Below are positions 1 to 13,472 of a stretch of DNA of 64,000 nt, in pieces. Every line of letters starts with the position of its first letter. Within the stretch, counting starts at the first letter, position 1. The notes beneath the pieces were generated by a model, which saw nothing but the letters and a program-made list of their open reading frames with translations, was not told where the DNA came from and did not search any database. Made by a program: the position numbers and the translations under genes. This DNA comes from Branchinecta lynchi (taxonomy: Eukaryota; Arthropoda; Branchiopoda; Anostraca; Branchinectidae), in assembly GCA_023053575.1 (NCBI GenBank), contig JAKZAP010000008.1:6528715-6592714 (forward strand), written 5' to 3'.

Positions 1-150
1 CCCTTCTTAGCAAGGGTCCTTTGCAAGCTGTGACTGCAGGAAAGAAACGAGCTACTGTCTGAAGAGAACCCTTGCCAAAAAGGGCCGAAATATCAGCTGG
101 AGGAAACCAGCCTGCAGACAGGGGCGAAGCTGACCTATCCGTTCTTAATT
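1..150 (+). repeat. Penelope-type terminal repeat fragment with hammerhead-like core
   Basis: This matches the terminal repeat of the Penelope-like element at 51677-53188. CTGAAGA (59-65) is followed by a hairpin with CCCTT/AAGGG arms (66-86) and GAAA (87-90), which is the order of a hammerhead ribozyme core. Bases 1-19 carry the same hairpin in the opposite orientation, so the fragment is itself a broken inverted repeat. It lies upstream of a Groucho exon, probably in an intron. No reading frame is associated with it. Confidence 0.6.
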
Positions 151-422
151 ATTTTTTTTATACATATCCATTTCGCACTGTCAAATATATATGATTCCCA
201 GTCAACTTGGGCAGAAGAAGTATTTAATTCATCATCATCATCATCAAAGTATAGTTCCAGTGACAAAAGCATATATAGAGGAGCCCTATGTAGAAACAGA
301 CAATAGTGCTTGTCTAATAATATTAGAGCAACTTACCAAAAAATCGTGTGTTATTGATTTTACTAGAACAAGGCAACTTCCTGTGTCTTATTTCTTCTTG
401 TTATTTACTCATTTTGTTTTAG

Positions 423-662
<240 letters not shown>

Positions 663-1564
663 TAACTCTCCACGGTTAAGTAGCGATAAAGGGAAGGCTG
701 GCCGCCTCTCCTGTAACCCAGAAACAAGCTTTTAGATACATAGCGACAAGCGTTTAGCTTACCTTTTGGGGTGAATAATAAATAAATAAATGCTTGTAGC
801 CAGAGCCGAAGTAAGCTGGGATGTCGAGCAACTAGAATAGCCTTCACCTTATTGGAACATACAAATCCGTAATGTTCATTATGAGCAAATTGAGCAAGCT
901 TCAGCCAATCATCAATCAATTCCACTTGATTAAAAAAAAATGCGACGTACAAAGCCGCTGATTTTTTTTTTCTAGATAGCATACATATTATTCACTTGTT
1001 TAGTTGAAAGAACTAAGCGGGGGTATCAGCATGTTCGATTGACAAATATAAACGTAGGTTACACTGGTTTAACGTCTTAAAATCAGCTTAAACTAATAAT
1101 ATACCCGCATGTGAGAATTTTGCTATCATTAAGTCCGACCTTTCCCTTTGAAGTCATAAATGACAGTTCCCTTTTGCAATGCACTTTGTCTTATCTGAAG
1201 TTGACAAACGTTGAACGAGTGTTTTGTTTTACATCGGATCGAAACATGAATCCGCTCTTATCGGGAAGACAGATGATTTCATCGCATTTCGAGTGTGTTG
1301 ACTCAGGGGATCCGTGTTTCTCACCTGTCAATGGAGTTTACACAGAACGTTTTCTTATCTCTTTTATTGTTTGCCTAAATGAAACAATAAAATGTGTGGT
1401 TTTAATCCCTCTTGGAAAATAGCGGTAAACATTTATGGCTGCTGTGAGATCATTTTTCACCGCGACACTTTGCACCTCCCCATCCCTAATATTTTGAATG
1501 GAAAGCATACGCTGCAGATCTTGAGCTGTCAAGTTTCCTACCATACAGTTAAAGGACCTGTTCT

Positions 1565-1905
1565 TACCCATAATAATAATGCAACCTACTTGCATAATCA
1601 CTCCATAAATTTCTAAACCTGGAGACCCCGATTTCGTACGGTACATTCTAATCCCTCTAACAAAACCACGCTACCTTCGATGTGTATCACGCTGTCAACG
1701 GTTGTCTGCGAGGAGTTTTTCCATCACAAGAACCGGTTATGTAAAATTGTTTCCATGTTTTCTGTACAAGTCAACGGGTCTCGGAAAAGGCATAAAAAAG
1801 CCAAAACCGTTGGTTATTTGTTCAAAGCACAGCCTATTTTTAAAGTATTTTTAAATATTTTTAAAATACTGCAAGTTGAAGAGTAAATAGTGTGAGGGGT
1901 CCTTT
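1565..1905 (+). repeat. Repeat Y, copy 1
   Basis: A non-coding repeat of about 340 bp begins near AATAATGCAACCTACT and ends near AGTGTGAGGGGTCCTTT. It matches 5888-6240 along its length with scattered mismatches and small indels, and a third split copy at 35718-35910 plus 36597-36715. Neither inverted ends nor a tail is obvious, so its class is unknown. Confidence 0.75.
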
Positions 1906-1917
1906 AAAGTCTCATAC

Positions 1918-3325
1918 ACTGAAACTTGGTGTGAGGATTCATTGGGTCAAGGGTAAGGTCAAGTTCGTAGATCGGCTCTGTAGCCGTACATTTAGGGGTG
2001 GGGGTTTATATTAAGGGACAAATGAAATATTTTTAAACAGATTATGTGATAGTCGATTATGGGGTAAGTAGATATGCTGAACTCGATGGTGAAAACCATT
2101 TTGTCATCGGACAGGTAGTTCGCCCGCAATCCGGCAAAAACGGGAAAGTTTGTTAAAAGTAAAAGTTTTTTTTGAAGCTGATTATATGTTCGATTTAGAA
2201 GTAAGAAGACTTGCTGAACAGATGGTGAAAACCATTTTTTTGCCGGACAAGCAGTTAGCCCGAAATCCGGCCAAACCGAAAAGTCTGCTAAAAGTAAAAG
2301 TTTTATTTGAAGTTGATTAGATGTTCAGTTTAGGGGTAGGAAGACATGTGAAAACGATGGTGAAAACAAAGCAAATCCGGCCAAAATGGGGTCGGGGTTT
2401 AAATTAAGGGGCAAAGGAAATATTTTTAAACAGATTATTTGATAGTCGATTATGGGGTAAGTAGATATGCTGAACTCGATGGTGAAAACCATTTTGTCAT
2501 CGGACAGGTAGTTCGCCCGGAATCCGGCCAAAACCGGAAAGTTTGTTAAAAGTAAAAGTTTTATTTGATGTCTGATTATATGTTCGTTTTAGAAGTAAGA
2601 AGACATGCTGAACAGATGGTGAAAACGATTTTTTCGCCGGACAAGCAGTTAGCCCGAAATCCGGCCAAACCGAAAAGTCTGTTAAAAGTAAAAGTTTTAT
2701 TTGGAGTTGATTAGATGTTCGATTTAGGGGTAAGAATACATGCTCAATACCTAAGTGAGAACAATTTTCCAACCGGACAAGTAGTTCGCCCGGAATCCGG
2801 CCAAAACCGGAAAATTCTTAAAATTTAAAGTTTGTCTGTAGTTGATTAGATATCCGATTAAGGGGAAAGAAGAGATGCTCAATCCGTGTATGACAACCAT
2901 TTTTTACCCGGACATACAGTTCGATTGGAATCCGGCTGAAGCCGGAAAATTTGTTATAAGTTAAATTTGTATTTGAAGTTGATTAGATGTTCAGTATTGG
3001 GGAAAGAAGATATGCTGAGTTCGTTTTTTAGTTTCTTTTTTCGCCCGACAAGCTGTTCTGGTATTCGTCCGAAACCTTGAAATTGGCAGAAGTGTGAAGT
3101 TTTCGTCAAAACAGATATGACTTATAGGGGTAAACACACATGCTGAACCGATATCTGAACTTGGTTTTCTCAGATGATTAGCTATTTGGTCTTAATCTGT
3201 TTCTGAATTTTAATAATAAAAATGTTCAAGCAGTCTGGCGAAGACTGGATCTGGCGAGGAGAAGACCCACTTGTCTGGATCAAATATTGAATTTCTGGGA
3301 TCCCATCGAAACCTTTGGTCTTGTT
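1918..3325 (+). repeat. Repeat X, copy 1 (composite with internal tandem units)
   Basis: A dispersed repeat begins here within its common 5' section (GAAACTTGGTGTGAGGATT). It continues through an 'aggggtggggg' section and then several units of roughly 120 to 140 bp. Each unit holds a CCGGACAAG..AGTTCGCCCGGAATCCGGCC motif and ends with a 'gttgattagatgttc' motif. The 3' section ends at CCTTTGGTCTTGTT. The internal units differ in number between copies. No reading frame is conserved. The extreme 5' end seen in other copies (GGATCCCAAAACGTAAGTGG) is missing. Confidence 0.8.
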
Positions 3326-5887
3326 CGAAAATACATTTAATTTCCACGTGTAATTAGTGATTTTCTCGTTAGCGCCATTGACTCTATCAAGCCTGTCTAC
3401 TATCCTACGCAACGGCCGAAGCAAAATATTTTGAAAAATGGATGTGCCGTGGTTAAAAAGTGAGATACCAAGCAAAACAAAAGAGGTCCACAACAGAAAA
3501 TAGACCTGATGGCCTACCATTTTTTTTCGAAAACGAAAAACAACATTTTTATGCTTATCAGGTCCCTATGCGTGAAAGAGTTGTCGGTGGACCTTGAAGA
3601 TTTCGTCCAAGTGCTAAAAGCCGGATGTAAAAAATTAAGCAATGACGAAAGACGGGGGTTTAAGAAGCTTATAGTCCCATAAGGGAGCTAGAGATAAAGT
3701 AAAACGCAGAATAAGCAAGAGGGGTCCTTTAAACCATACTATCGATCGAAGGAAGATCAGTAACATTATATACGCTTCTTTTTGTATGGACGGGAAACGA
3801 TCGAGCCCAGGAAGCAATTTGTCGCTTATTTGACAACTGGCGATTTGGAGTGTAGTGGTTTCGTTTCAAAATACCTGAAACACAAGATAAAGAACACCAC
3901 ACCCTTTTGTTTATATTTAAACTATTGCGCGTTGCTTGTATGATATACCCCCTCCCCCTACTTCAGACCATTATTTCCTTCTTTTATAACCTTTTTAGTT
4001 CTATATATACAAAGTGCGCGCCGTAGTAAATCTAATCCATTTTTTCTTTACTGTCCTTTTACCGTTCGGAGCAATATTCCCGTTTTCTTCACAAATTATG
4101 AATTACGTCCGTTTCTTCTTTCCTTGCCGTGGGCAGTTCGAACTTCCCGCGTAACGTTTCCTCAGTTTATTCGTTACAAAGGGCGCACCGCAGTAAATAT
4201 AATCCTGTCGAGAGTTAGCTGAGACCTTTTCCCTCATTCCCCCAGCGGAATGACATCTTCCTTCCCCCTAATTTATCCTCCCCTTGTGACCATCGATTTT
4301 CGCCGCATAGGCAAACGTCTCCTGGGGCAATATTTGGCGAGTATAATGGAGAACTTCCAGTGAGGAAAAGTGGTGGGATAAGTGTTTTTGATCTTCAAGC
4401 TTGTTTCTGAATCTCTTGTCTCTTTGTAAACTTGAGAGAGTTGGAACAAAAGAGATTCCGGAGGGGGGGGGGCGAGAAATGTACAGTTGTTTATTTTTGG
4501 AGCTGATTGCATTCATGACGGAGGGAAGAAAGGAGCCATTTCGCTTGGTTGTTGTTTCTTGAGTTTAGTTTCAGTTTAAGTAAACAAAATTATCATTAAA
4601 TGTCCGAATCGAGAGGCAGTTACTGGGCATTATATTGTCCAAAAGCTATAAACCGTCATAGTAAAACACAATATTTTGGCAAAAGAGAAACAAAAGGAAA
4701 GAAAAAATATTTGTCTGAATTGCACAAGTCGAGTGAGGTCAGTGGATAAAAGTAAGTACAATTTTTTGAACCGGTCTTGGAAGTAGAATAAAATATAAAA
4801 CCCTTCAAGCTTCTCTTCAAAAGAACGTTCAGTCATATTTTCAAATGTGGGCCTAAGTGATACGTATTTGCTACCAAAAGAATCATTAAGGGTACCGGAA
4901 ATTTAAGGCTAGTCGATTCGTTTCTCACAAAGGGCAATTTATATATATAAAAAACATCTGCTAATATTCGACAATTGATACCCTGTAGCTAATGTCTTTT
5001 TGCGTTTTGAATCAACGAACTGCCGAGAAAAAAAAAAACAACGAACGATTCGTGATGTCTAAATATATAAAGTATTGGGTTTGAGAACACAGGCCCATTC
5101 GGGCTTTCATGCAGTCAGAAGTATCGGCTACTATATAAAGGATGTTAAGAGGGTTATAAAAGGTGTATTTATGTAGTTTAGTTAAAAAAAAAAAGAAAAA
5201 AAAAGAACGGATAGCGGAGGATGAGTAGTGGTTCTTGTAGTTGATGTTTGGGGGTTGAAGGGATTATATCTTTGTGGGTGGTCTGCTCTTATTCGTCCTT
5301 CGTCGCCATTCGTCAGTTATTGCTCCCTGGCCTTGATGGTTTCCGTTCACGAAAAAAGAAGCGCCAAGACGTCTCTTCAGAAGTTGAGTAGCATGTTAAC
5401 ATTCCAACCCTGTCGCGAAATTCTTAAGTATCTGTTATGCCCGGACCACATTCAGTCACATCTGTGTTCGTTAATTTGGTTTATTACCTACTCTTTACGT
5501 TGTGTCCTTGTACACTTGAAACAAAGAAATTCAAGAAATATTACCACCATCATCGCTTATGGGAAAACGTAACTAACAAAAGTCAGTGGCTGTGGTATTT
5601 TTCCAAAATTCTTCAGTCAAGATTATTCCAAAGATGCGTTTCAGAATGGCGGAGATGGATTCTTCCATCTCTTTTGTTCTAAGTTTCCAGCGTCTTTTGT
5701 TCCCAATTTCGAATGTAAAACAGCATTATTACCAGGTGTGACTTATGGTTCCGACCGCACGGTACGACAGCTAATTATATTCTGACATTTCATTACACAA
5801 ATTTATATGCCCCCAATTCGCTGAATGAAAGTATCAGACCAATCAGATTGATCCGCAGGATTTAACTGTCAGGAGTTGGATACTTAT

Positions 5888-6240
5888 ACTAATGCAACCT
5901 GCTCCCATAATCACACATATATTTCTAAACCCGGAGACCCAAATTTTGCACGGTACTTTCTAACCCCTCTAACAAAACCATGCTGATTTTCTCACTTGCC
6001 GTATTTTGCTACCTTCGATCTGTATTATGCTATCGGCGGTTGCTGCGAGAAGTTTTTCCATCAGAAACATCGGTTATGTGAATTGTTTCCCCGTTTTCGC
6101 TACAAGTCAACGGGTCTCAGAGAAGGTTTAAAACAGCCAAAACCATGGGTTATTTGTTGAAAGCACAGCCTAGTTTTAAAGCATTCTAATATTTTAAAAT
6201 ACGGGAATTTGAGGAGTAAATAGTGTGAGGAGTCCTTTAA
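5888..6240 (+). repeat. Repeat Y, copy 2
   Basis: This second copy of repeat Y runs in the same orientation as 1565-1905. Shared stretches include TCTAACAAAACCA, GCTACCTTCGAT, ACAAGTCAACGGGTCTC and GGTTATTTGTT. Relative to copy 1 it carries an extra segment of about 30 bp near 5980-6010. It also preserves the region that repeat X7 interrupts in copy 3. Confidence 0.75.
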
Positions 6241-7087
6241 GCTTGGGGAGAGGTTCGAAGTAACCGCTATTGACTGTGCTTACATCTTAAAGAAGCTGTG
6301 TGACGGAATCAAACTACCTATTGTGCATCGCGGTGCATATTATTCAAATCTTCCCCTTACATATGGGGAATGATGGCGACAAGCTAGAAGCTTAAAGCCA
6401 AATGTAATAATAAACAAATAATAATGATTACGATAGCCAGACGGCCACACAAGATAGTCCTCGAAAAACATTTTAAACGTGAAAATCGGGCTTAACATAC
6501 TTATACCTACTTTTTGTATGACTTCCTCTGATTTGTCGCCAAGCTGTTAGCAGAAGATAATGTGAAGTCTGTCCTTGTGCAGTGCAGTTCCTTTTTAGTA
6601 TAATCGCAGTAAATACAATCCAGCAAAAGGCTTTCTCTAAGAAATTGCATGCACGTCGTAACGTGTTCTTCTCCGGAATTTTCCAAAACATCCGTGCTCT
6701 CTAATCTTGTTAACTCGATCCTGCAAAAACGCTGCTTCAAGGCATGTTCCCTCTCAGTTCCCCCTTTTTACAAGAAAGTCCATTTCCCAGAAGTTTCTAG
6801 AATTCTCTATTAGTCTTCCGGCTCCAGTTACGGCTCGGTGGAGAACTTTTTCACTCATATACTGTCGCGAAATGGTCTGTGTAATAGCCCCTAAATCTGT
6901 TGTGAAGAAAATAAGGTCAATCCCTGCAGATGAAATGTATTTAGTTAGGGGAAGCGCTGACACTGCTGGAACTGCTGATGGAATGTGTTCCGGGAAATGT
7001 CTGTGAAACGGGCGTAAAGCGAAGTGCGGGAAGGGTAGTAATTCCCGGAGCTGAGAGCGATTCGGACTGTAAATGGTGGAAGTTTGT

Positions 7088-7147
7088 GAAGTCGGTTCGG
7101 CAGGATGTGTTTGAGTTAGAAAGGCTCCTGGATGGAAGTGAAAAGAT
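7088..7147 (+). repeat. Local 60-bp duplication, first copy
   Basis: This stretch (GAAGTCGGTTCGGCAGGATG onward) recurs at 8137-8196 in the same orientation with a few substitutions. The two copies flank the inverted-repeat element at 7563-8034 at some distance. No coding assignment can be made. Confidence 0.6.
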
Positions 7148-7562
7148 ACGTCCCTCATAAAATCCGATGACAAATTGCCGCCAGACGCGCTAGAGGAACA
7201 ATAACAATCACACGTGAGATCTTGGTATAAGTTATCTGAAGGGTGAATCAGCGATTAGGCTTTCACTTCATATCGAGTCACGTATTAGCCCCGTGGAGAA
7301 GTCGGCCAGCACACAGCACTGAAGTCGGAAGCCAGAAATGACAACTTGATGACGCTTGACAGAACAGAGTTGAGTAAAGCAAAAATATAGGAAGAGGCAT
7401 TTTAAACAGTTTTAAAAGGGCTAGGCCCTAGAGGAAATGAAAATAGCCAAACAAACCTGGATAAACATACTCCAAGGATTAACGTGTTATTGTTTTCTTT
7501 ACGATAGCGCACTGAGAGAAATTTTATGAGGGGTATATTGACAGGATGGGAGTTGGAGAAGC

Positions 7563-8034
7563 CGAGGGGTGGACGACTCTAATTTTTATGTACACCATTC
7601 CGGAATAACCTAATAATCCTGACCATTCCGGATTATTCCTAACCATTCCGGATTATTCCTAACTATTCCGGATTATTCCTAACGCTCTGTATGGGATATA
7701 ATTCCAGTTGAAATTAGAAATTGTAGTCATCTGGCTTCCTTCATGGCTACAGTGAAGAGATTTTTCCTTGCAAAAGGATAGTAATGATGCGTGAGTGTTT
7801 TTTGCAAGCAAAATGTTTGTTGTATATGTATGAACCGTGTATGAATGGCATGTAGAATAATATAAAAATAGTGTTACCACATTATGTAGAATAGAGAAGA
7901 CTGCCACCTAATAAAAATCTAATCTAATATAATCAATTCCGGATTATTCTTGACCATTCCGGATTATTCCTGACCATTCCGGATTATTCCTTCGGGACGT
8001 ATACACCATTCCGGGAGAGTCGTCGACCCCTCGA
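7563..8034. mobile_element. Small non-autonomous DNA element with inverted ends (CGAGGGGT..)
   Basis: Both ends carry CGAGGGGTSGACGACTCT as inverted repeats. Inside each end are several copies of an 'accattccggattattcct' unit, about four on the left and three on the right. A unique centre of roughly 240 bp lies between. No transposase frame is present, so this looks like a MITE. I could not define a convincing target-site duplication. Confidence 0.6.
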
Positions 8035-8136
8035 GAGGAGCGATTCTTCTGGTTAATTTCGATAAAGAACGAGGCTTTAGCAGGACGTTATTGATGTCTT
8101 CGAGGAGAACAGGGATTGCAAACGGCTCTTAGTTGT

Positions 8137-8196
8137 GTGAAGTCGGTTCGGCTGGATGTGTTTGAGTTAGAAAGGTTCCAGGGTCGAAGTGAAAGG
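8137..8196 (+). repeat. Local 60-bp duplication, second copy
   Basis: This is the partner of 7088-7147 in direct orientation, about 1 kb downstream. Confidence 0.6.
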
Positions 8197-9617
8197 ATTG
8201 ATAGACTGTTAACACAGTTTAAAGTCAAAGACAGGATGAGAACGCTGGTGACTACACCAATACGGCAGTAATTTCGCCATTTCGTAATCTTTTATCTTTT
8301 TCAGACGATAATGATTTGATCCAATGTGTTTTTAATTGTTTGGATGCATTTTTCAAAATATTGCGCTGTCATGTAAATTTGTTGTGATGTGCTTTTTTGT
8401 CGTCTAATTTGTGTACTGCTTATACTTCTCTAGTGTATTTTGAGAGAAATTGAATAATACCTACTAGAGTCCAAGATAAAAAAAAAAAAAAAATCCCTGC
8501 ACAGAAACAAAATAATCCTATGTATTCAAATCCAAGATATAAAATAATCTACAGTTAAACTTTAAGCATTGTTCAGATTCATAAGTGCTATACGCGTTAG
8601 CTTAGACTTCGAATAGGACGGGATTGAGGAACGTTGGAATCCATCCTATTTTCTCTTACTCAGTTCTGATGAAATATGAAATCGCCATCTTCTTGAACTG
8701 TTCTAGCTAGTCAACAAACGATGACGTGTAACATTTCTTCTGCAGAAATACACCGGTTTGGACAACGCTTTAGACGGTGAAAAACGTAGAGTTAGAAATC
8801 ACAGACCGCAAGATTTATTGGATCCTCGCCTTCGATCGATTTAAGCTGGCATTTCTTACCTCCCGCTATCGTTTCTCAGTCTCTCCTCCCGGGGGGCTTT
8901 TCGCCTCTCATCGGCAAAGGACTCAGCACGACTCATTTTGCTTCTTAACCCACTTACTTCCTTCGACTTATTGGCTTATCTTTCTAATTACATCTTTCCC
9001 ATGCTTTTTGTAGAATCAAGATATCAAACTTGCTGATCCAGGGGGAGCCAATGCTCGTTTTCGCCATTATTCGCTCGTTGTTGACTAGGATTCGTCGATT
9101 TCTGTTGGTCAACAGAGGAAGTAGTCCGTGGTCTGTGTAGGTCTGTTGACCGAGCATCGAAGCCTAGTGCCGCTGCACTGGTCAGGAGAAGGACTAAATG
9201 TTGCCTTCCCAAAAAAGACAAGTAAAAGCCCCTCCCCCACACTCTTCCCACCGTACCGAAAATACGATGATTTTACTAAAGATGTTACGCTTGATATGAA
9301 AAGTAGAAACGCGCAAGGTTGCGCCTGCGGTGCTGGCTATCACAGGGGATGTGTCCTTTTTCGAAAACCGTATATTATCCTTCGGCTAACACCTCATTCA
9401 GACGCAGCCGAAAATGGGTTAACTTAGAGCCTAATTCCGGTCAACTCGTAACTTATCTTATCCCCTTCATTATCAACTTAGTGCAAATCTGAGCTGACAT
9501 GGCTGCGATCTTGGTGTCAGACTGAAACTTCGTCTTGTCGTCACTAGATGACGGAGTGCTACCGGACTTACTTCGCCCTATCTATGCATATCTTAATATC
9601 TGTGTTTTCTCTTTTAG

Positions 9618-9725
<108 letters not shown>

Positions 9726-11617
9726 AGACCGCTGACTATGTTGGAGACACCGTCGTCGTTAGCATCTTGAATTGACAGCTTAGGACAGACTGGAAATGTT
9801 GATACAAATCTGTGAAAATTGACGGGACTTTCCTCCCGTGAATAATTGAGGAGATAGAGATAACAGCTTCGTGCTGTGCTGAAGGCCCCGACTTGCTTAG
9901 GTGCCCTTGAGTATTCCCGTCTCTTTGTGATGGCGGAATTGCCTCAGATATTTTATTTTGTCGCAAGGATGGATCACTTGAAGTGTCTTTTGTGGATAAT
10001 GGCTGATGGAAAGTGTCAGTGGACGTTAAAATGTCGGAAGTAGTGTGGCTGACTCAAGCTGGAAGAAGGCAGTAACGACTATTCTTAAGAGCGGGAAGTG
10101 CAAGTCTAATAGGCTGTCTGTTCACCGCTAGCTAAGCCGGCGGCTGAGCGCTGGAAACACTGTCGCGGAGTCCCACGCATCCTGAAAGGCCGGGGGGGGG
10201 GCTAATAAAAGATCTAGCAGTGATGGACTTGATACGTCTTCTTTTAGACGTTCGGAATGGCAGTCTCTCTTTTGATAGCTGAATAAGGAAATCAGCGTTG
10301 ACTCAGACATGAGGCTAATTTGCTGGATAAAGCTGCACTGGTGAATCATTCAGTATCAGATGAAATAAAAACGTGTACTTGACTGAAATTTGAACCGTAT
10401 TTCAAACGAACTAGTGCATGCCAAACGCAGGACGCTCAGGCGGTTCAGCCGAATCTCCTGCTATTCCTTTGAGTCTGTCCCGCTATGTTCGATCGAACAG
10501 TGAAATAAAGCAAGTGATTAGTTTAACTAAGAGATCAGTGCGCGATGCTGGCGTGAATAGGAACCTTACCTGCGAGACTCCAGACGAGCGAGTCTACAAG
10601 CACATGGGACCTGTATTGTTTATTAGATCACATGCACAGCTTACGACTGTGTTTACGCAAACAGCCGGACCCGATTGAATCAGTTGAACTACGTTATAAA
10701 ACTATAAAATTAACGAATAGCGAGGCAGACGACTGAAGCAGTGCACTCCGTTCGCTCGAATGATGGCCTGACGCAGGAACCTGATATTCAGGACCTTTGG
10801 TCCACTCTCGGACGGCGAGGAATCAGCGCGCGCTTGTTTGTGAACTTGTACTTTTTTGCGTCGGGAATGCTTTAGGTGCTACTGGGCACGATAACCTTTG
10901 TCATGAACGGTTTTTACGCAAAGTCGCACCGCAGGTTAACGTGAAATGCATTTTGCGGTGCGAGTTTCGGACCTTGCAGTGATTATTAGTAGTCTAGTAC
11001 TGTCGTTAACATAATTTTATGAACAATTCATAATTGATTTATCATGAGCTTGACAAATAGCAAGTAACACTGAAAGTGGGTAACATGTGTATGGTTCTCC
11101 GTTAATTGGCCTGGCGGTATCATGAAAACTTTGCAAAGATTGTCGCCCTCAAACGACAGGTCCTCTAAGTTTTTTAATTGGAACTTTTCAAGATGACTTT
11201 GTTTTGGTGACATCACTTATTGTCTCGTTCGAAGAGAACAAGCTAAACTTGCTGAGCGGGTCAGAGGCAGTAAACTTAGTCTCTAACTTGACTGTTGTAA
11301 GTAGTTACATCAGTAAAACCTCTTCTTTTTATCAATTGCCCATTCTTTGTATGACTCGCTCCATACTGGAACGTCCGCATTTGACGTTTATGATTTAGCT
11401 AAAAATTGTTCTTGTTGTTTTTGAATTTATATTAAAAATAATGTTTTAATGACAGCGACTTTATAGTGCTTTCTTAGTGCTGTTTCTTCCAAAGTCTCTA
11501 AAAAAGCAAGGACTTCTCTGCCAATAGGCTGCCTTTATTGTTCTGTAGAGAGAGAAAGCATAAGGTCTTCAAGACTTTGCTGTGTACCAGGCTTTAGCCA
11601 ACGTGGAGGTACTGAAG
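9726..11617 (+). other. Groucho/TLE 3' UTR and following intergenic DNA
   Basis: Nothing coding is recognised here. AATAAA hexamers at 10204-10209 and 10364-10369 are possible polyadenylation signals for the Groucho/TLE transcript, but the sequence alone does not decide which is used. Short frames at 10418-10678 and 10797-10982 resemble no known family. Confidence 0.4.
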
Positions 11618-11860
11618 TAGTCATACACAAGCCCTCGATTGTAGGGTACAGAGCTCCAGCGTTGGGGCACCATGCCTGGAGCAAAGCCACAGTACCCTCA
11701 CCAAAATTTGTTTGAAAAACAAACTTTTCATTCCAGATTTTCTATTCAGCTAACTTTTGTGGAGGAAATGCGTCCTCCCTCCTTACTCCAAGGTAAAGTG
11801 TCCCAACGTATGAGAGCCAGTGCTCATAGTTGGGGCGCTTTGCCTAAAAGATTCAGTAGC
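11618..11860 (+). repeat. Degenerate AGTCATACA-type foldback repeat
   Basis: The left end (AGTCATACACAAGCCCTCGA, then an AGCGTTGGGGCACCATGCCT block) matches the ends of the foldback elements at 19980-20905 and 34084-34238 in reverse complement. The right end is degenerate, with only CCCAACGTATGAG and GTTGGGGCGCTTTGCC recognisable. It appears to be a decayed copy. Confidence 0.45.
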
Positions 11861-11992
11861 TGTAGTTTAGTCTCCACGGGCATTCGTAAGCTGCTGGAAA
11901 CCATCTCAGAGACCCGTAACCGCTATTTTGGGGGGATTTTCAGCCAACGAGAGCAAGTTCGGTTTGGACGAGTATGGTTACGACGGTATTAT

Positions 11993-12062
11993 GATTGCCA
12001 GTGGAGTTCCCGCTTGTGCATGACTGTAGTGGCATCTCCACTCAAAGTCTCCACTGGCAATC
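11993..12062. repeat. Imperfect hairpin
   Basis: Thirteen-base arms GATTGCCAGTGGA and TCCACTGGCAATC enclose about 44 bases. Repeat family or function is unknown. Confidence 0.5.
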
Positions 12063-12179
12063 ATAAGCTGTCGAACGTGTCGTAAAAGGCCATTTGGAAG
12101 ATTTTCAGTCAATGAAACCAGGCCGGGTCGGGACGAGCGTGGTTTTGGCGCCCTTAACGAACGACAGTGGAGAACCAAC

Positions 12180-13472
12180 TTTTACTGAAGAGGCGTGAAA
12201 ATGAGGAGGTTACTATACCGGCAACAGATCAATGCCGTTCTGTTTCAGAGCCTGGTCACACTGGGCTCAACACGGTTCCGATTTGACAATCTGCGCAGAT
12301 TTCTCGGCTGAAAATGAGTACAAATCTCCGCAGATTGGGTCGGTCGCCGTTGAGGTTGGGCATTGAGTTTGACGTTGAGGTTGGGGCAAATTTGGGGTGT
12401 AAAATCGAAACTTGACAAGTTACAACAATTCAGTTTTAATTAAGTTAGGCTAGAGTGAACTATCATGAATTTGTTTTCAGCATCCCAGGATTAACCTAAA
12501 GTATTTGGGGAGAAAGGTAATGAGTTTCTAGATGTCAAAATGCCACAAGTCACATCTATTTATTTATTTTTTTCGGCCAAAAAGCAACAAATAAGCATGT
12601 GTTTGGTGTCTTTCCCTTTTTTTCAAGTGAAAAATACTTATTTACATTATTGTATAGTCAGGAGCACTAAAAAATACCAGCATACTTCCTGAAACATAAT
12701 CATAGATGCTGTTTCATCACTTTCATCCTAATTGATCTTCTGAGTTTAAAACAACAACATTCAGAATTAGGTGAAGCCCATCTTGTATTTTTCTTTTCAT
12801 TAAAAAAACTGCCTTTTCTTGGATCTGTGATCACTTCGGCGCCAGTTCTGCGCAGGAATGAACCTGGAGTGACCAAGCTCTCATTCGAAAAACCCTACTA
12901 CCAAAGCCATGTCACCGTGGTAGCTTGTTCTTGCGCAACGTCGATTTCAGGGTACCTTGTTTCCGCGACCGACCGTTGACTCCTTGACTATTGAGACATA
13001 CGACACAGACCGCCTCAAAATGCCTTATTTGTAAAGGCGTAATCTCGCCGTTCCCCGAGGACTCGTCGGAGAATCGAAGGGAACGGCGAGAATAGAGGGA
13101 GCCACTCCACGCGGACTCCACCTAGGAAAACAACGAGAACACGGGGAATGCTTCTAAAATGGATTTTGTTCAACAAAAATTTGCAGTTGACGAAACTAAT
13201 CTGGATCCACATTATTTTTGGTTTTGTTTCTTCTGATTCTTATTAATCAATTTTAGAGTGCGCCAACACCAGCAAAAATTGATTCCCGTCCGAATCTGAA
13301 AGGGCGTCCTTTTTGATGAAAATGATGATTATTGGAGCATTCCCCGTCCGTGGGGACTCGCGTAAATACGGGGAGTGAGTACCCGGGACAAACAAAACGC
13401 GGTGACTCCTCAAGTGGAGTCCACGGGGGAAGGCGAAAATACGCCTCAAGTTTCTTCCAGCCCAAGCTGAAT
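12180..13472. other. Intergenic stretch, mostly unrecognised
   Basis: No gene was found. A block at 13040-13125 (CCGTTCCCCGAGGACTCGTC..) recurs at 38118-38205 in direct orientation. A related, more diverged block lies at 13330-13460. These probably belong to a short dispersed repeat. The remainder shows no structure that I recognise. Confidence 0.4.

Noticed and set aside
9128..9427. 99-residue frame before the last Groucho exon
   Set aside because: It lies in an intron whose flanking exons join in phase, and has no TLE-like residues.
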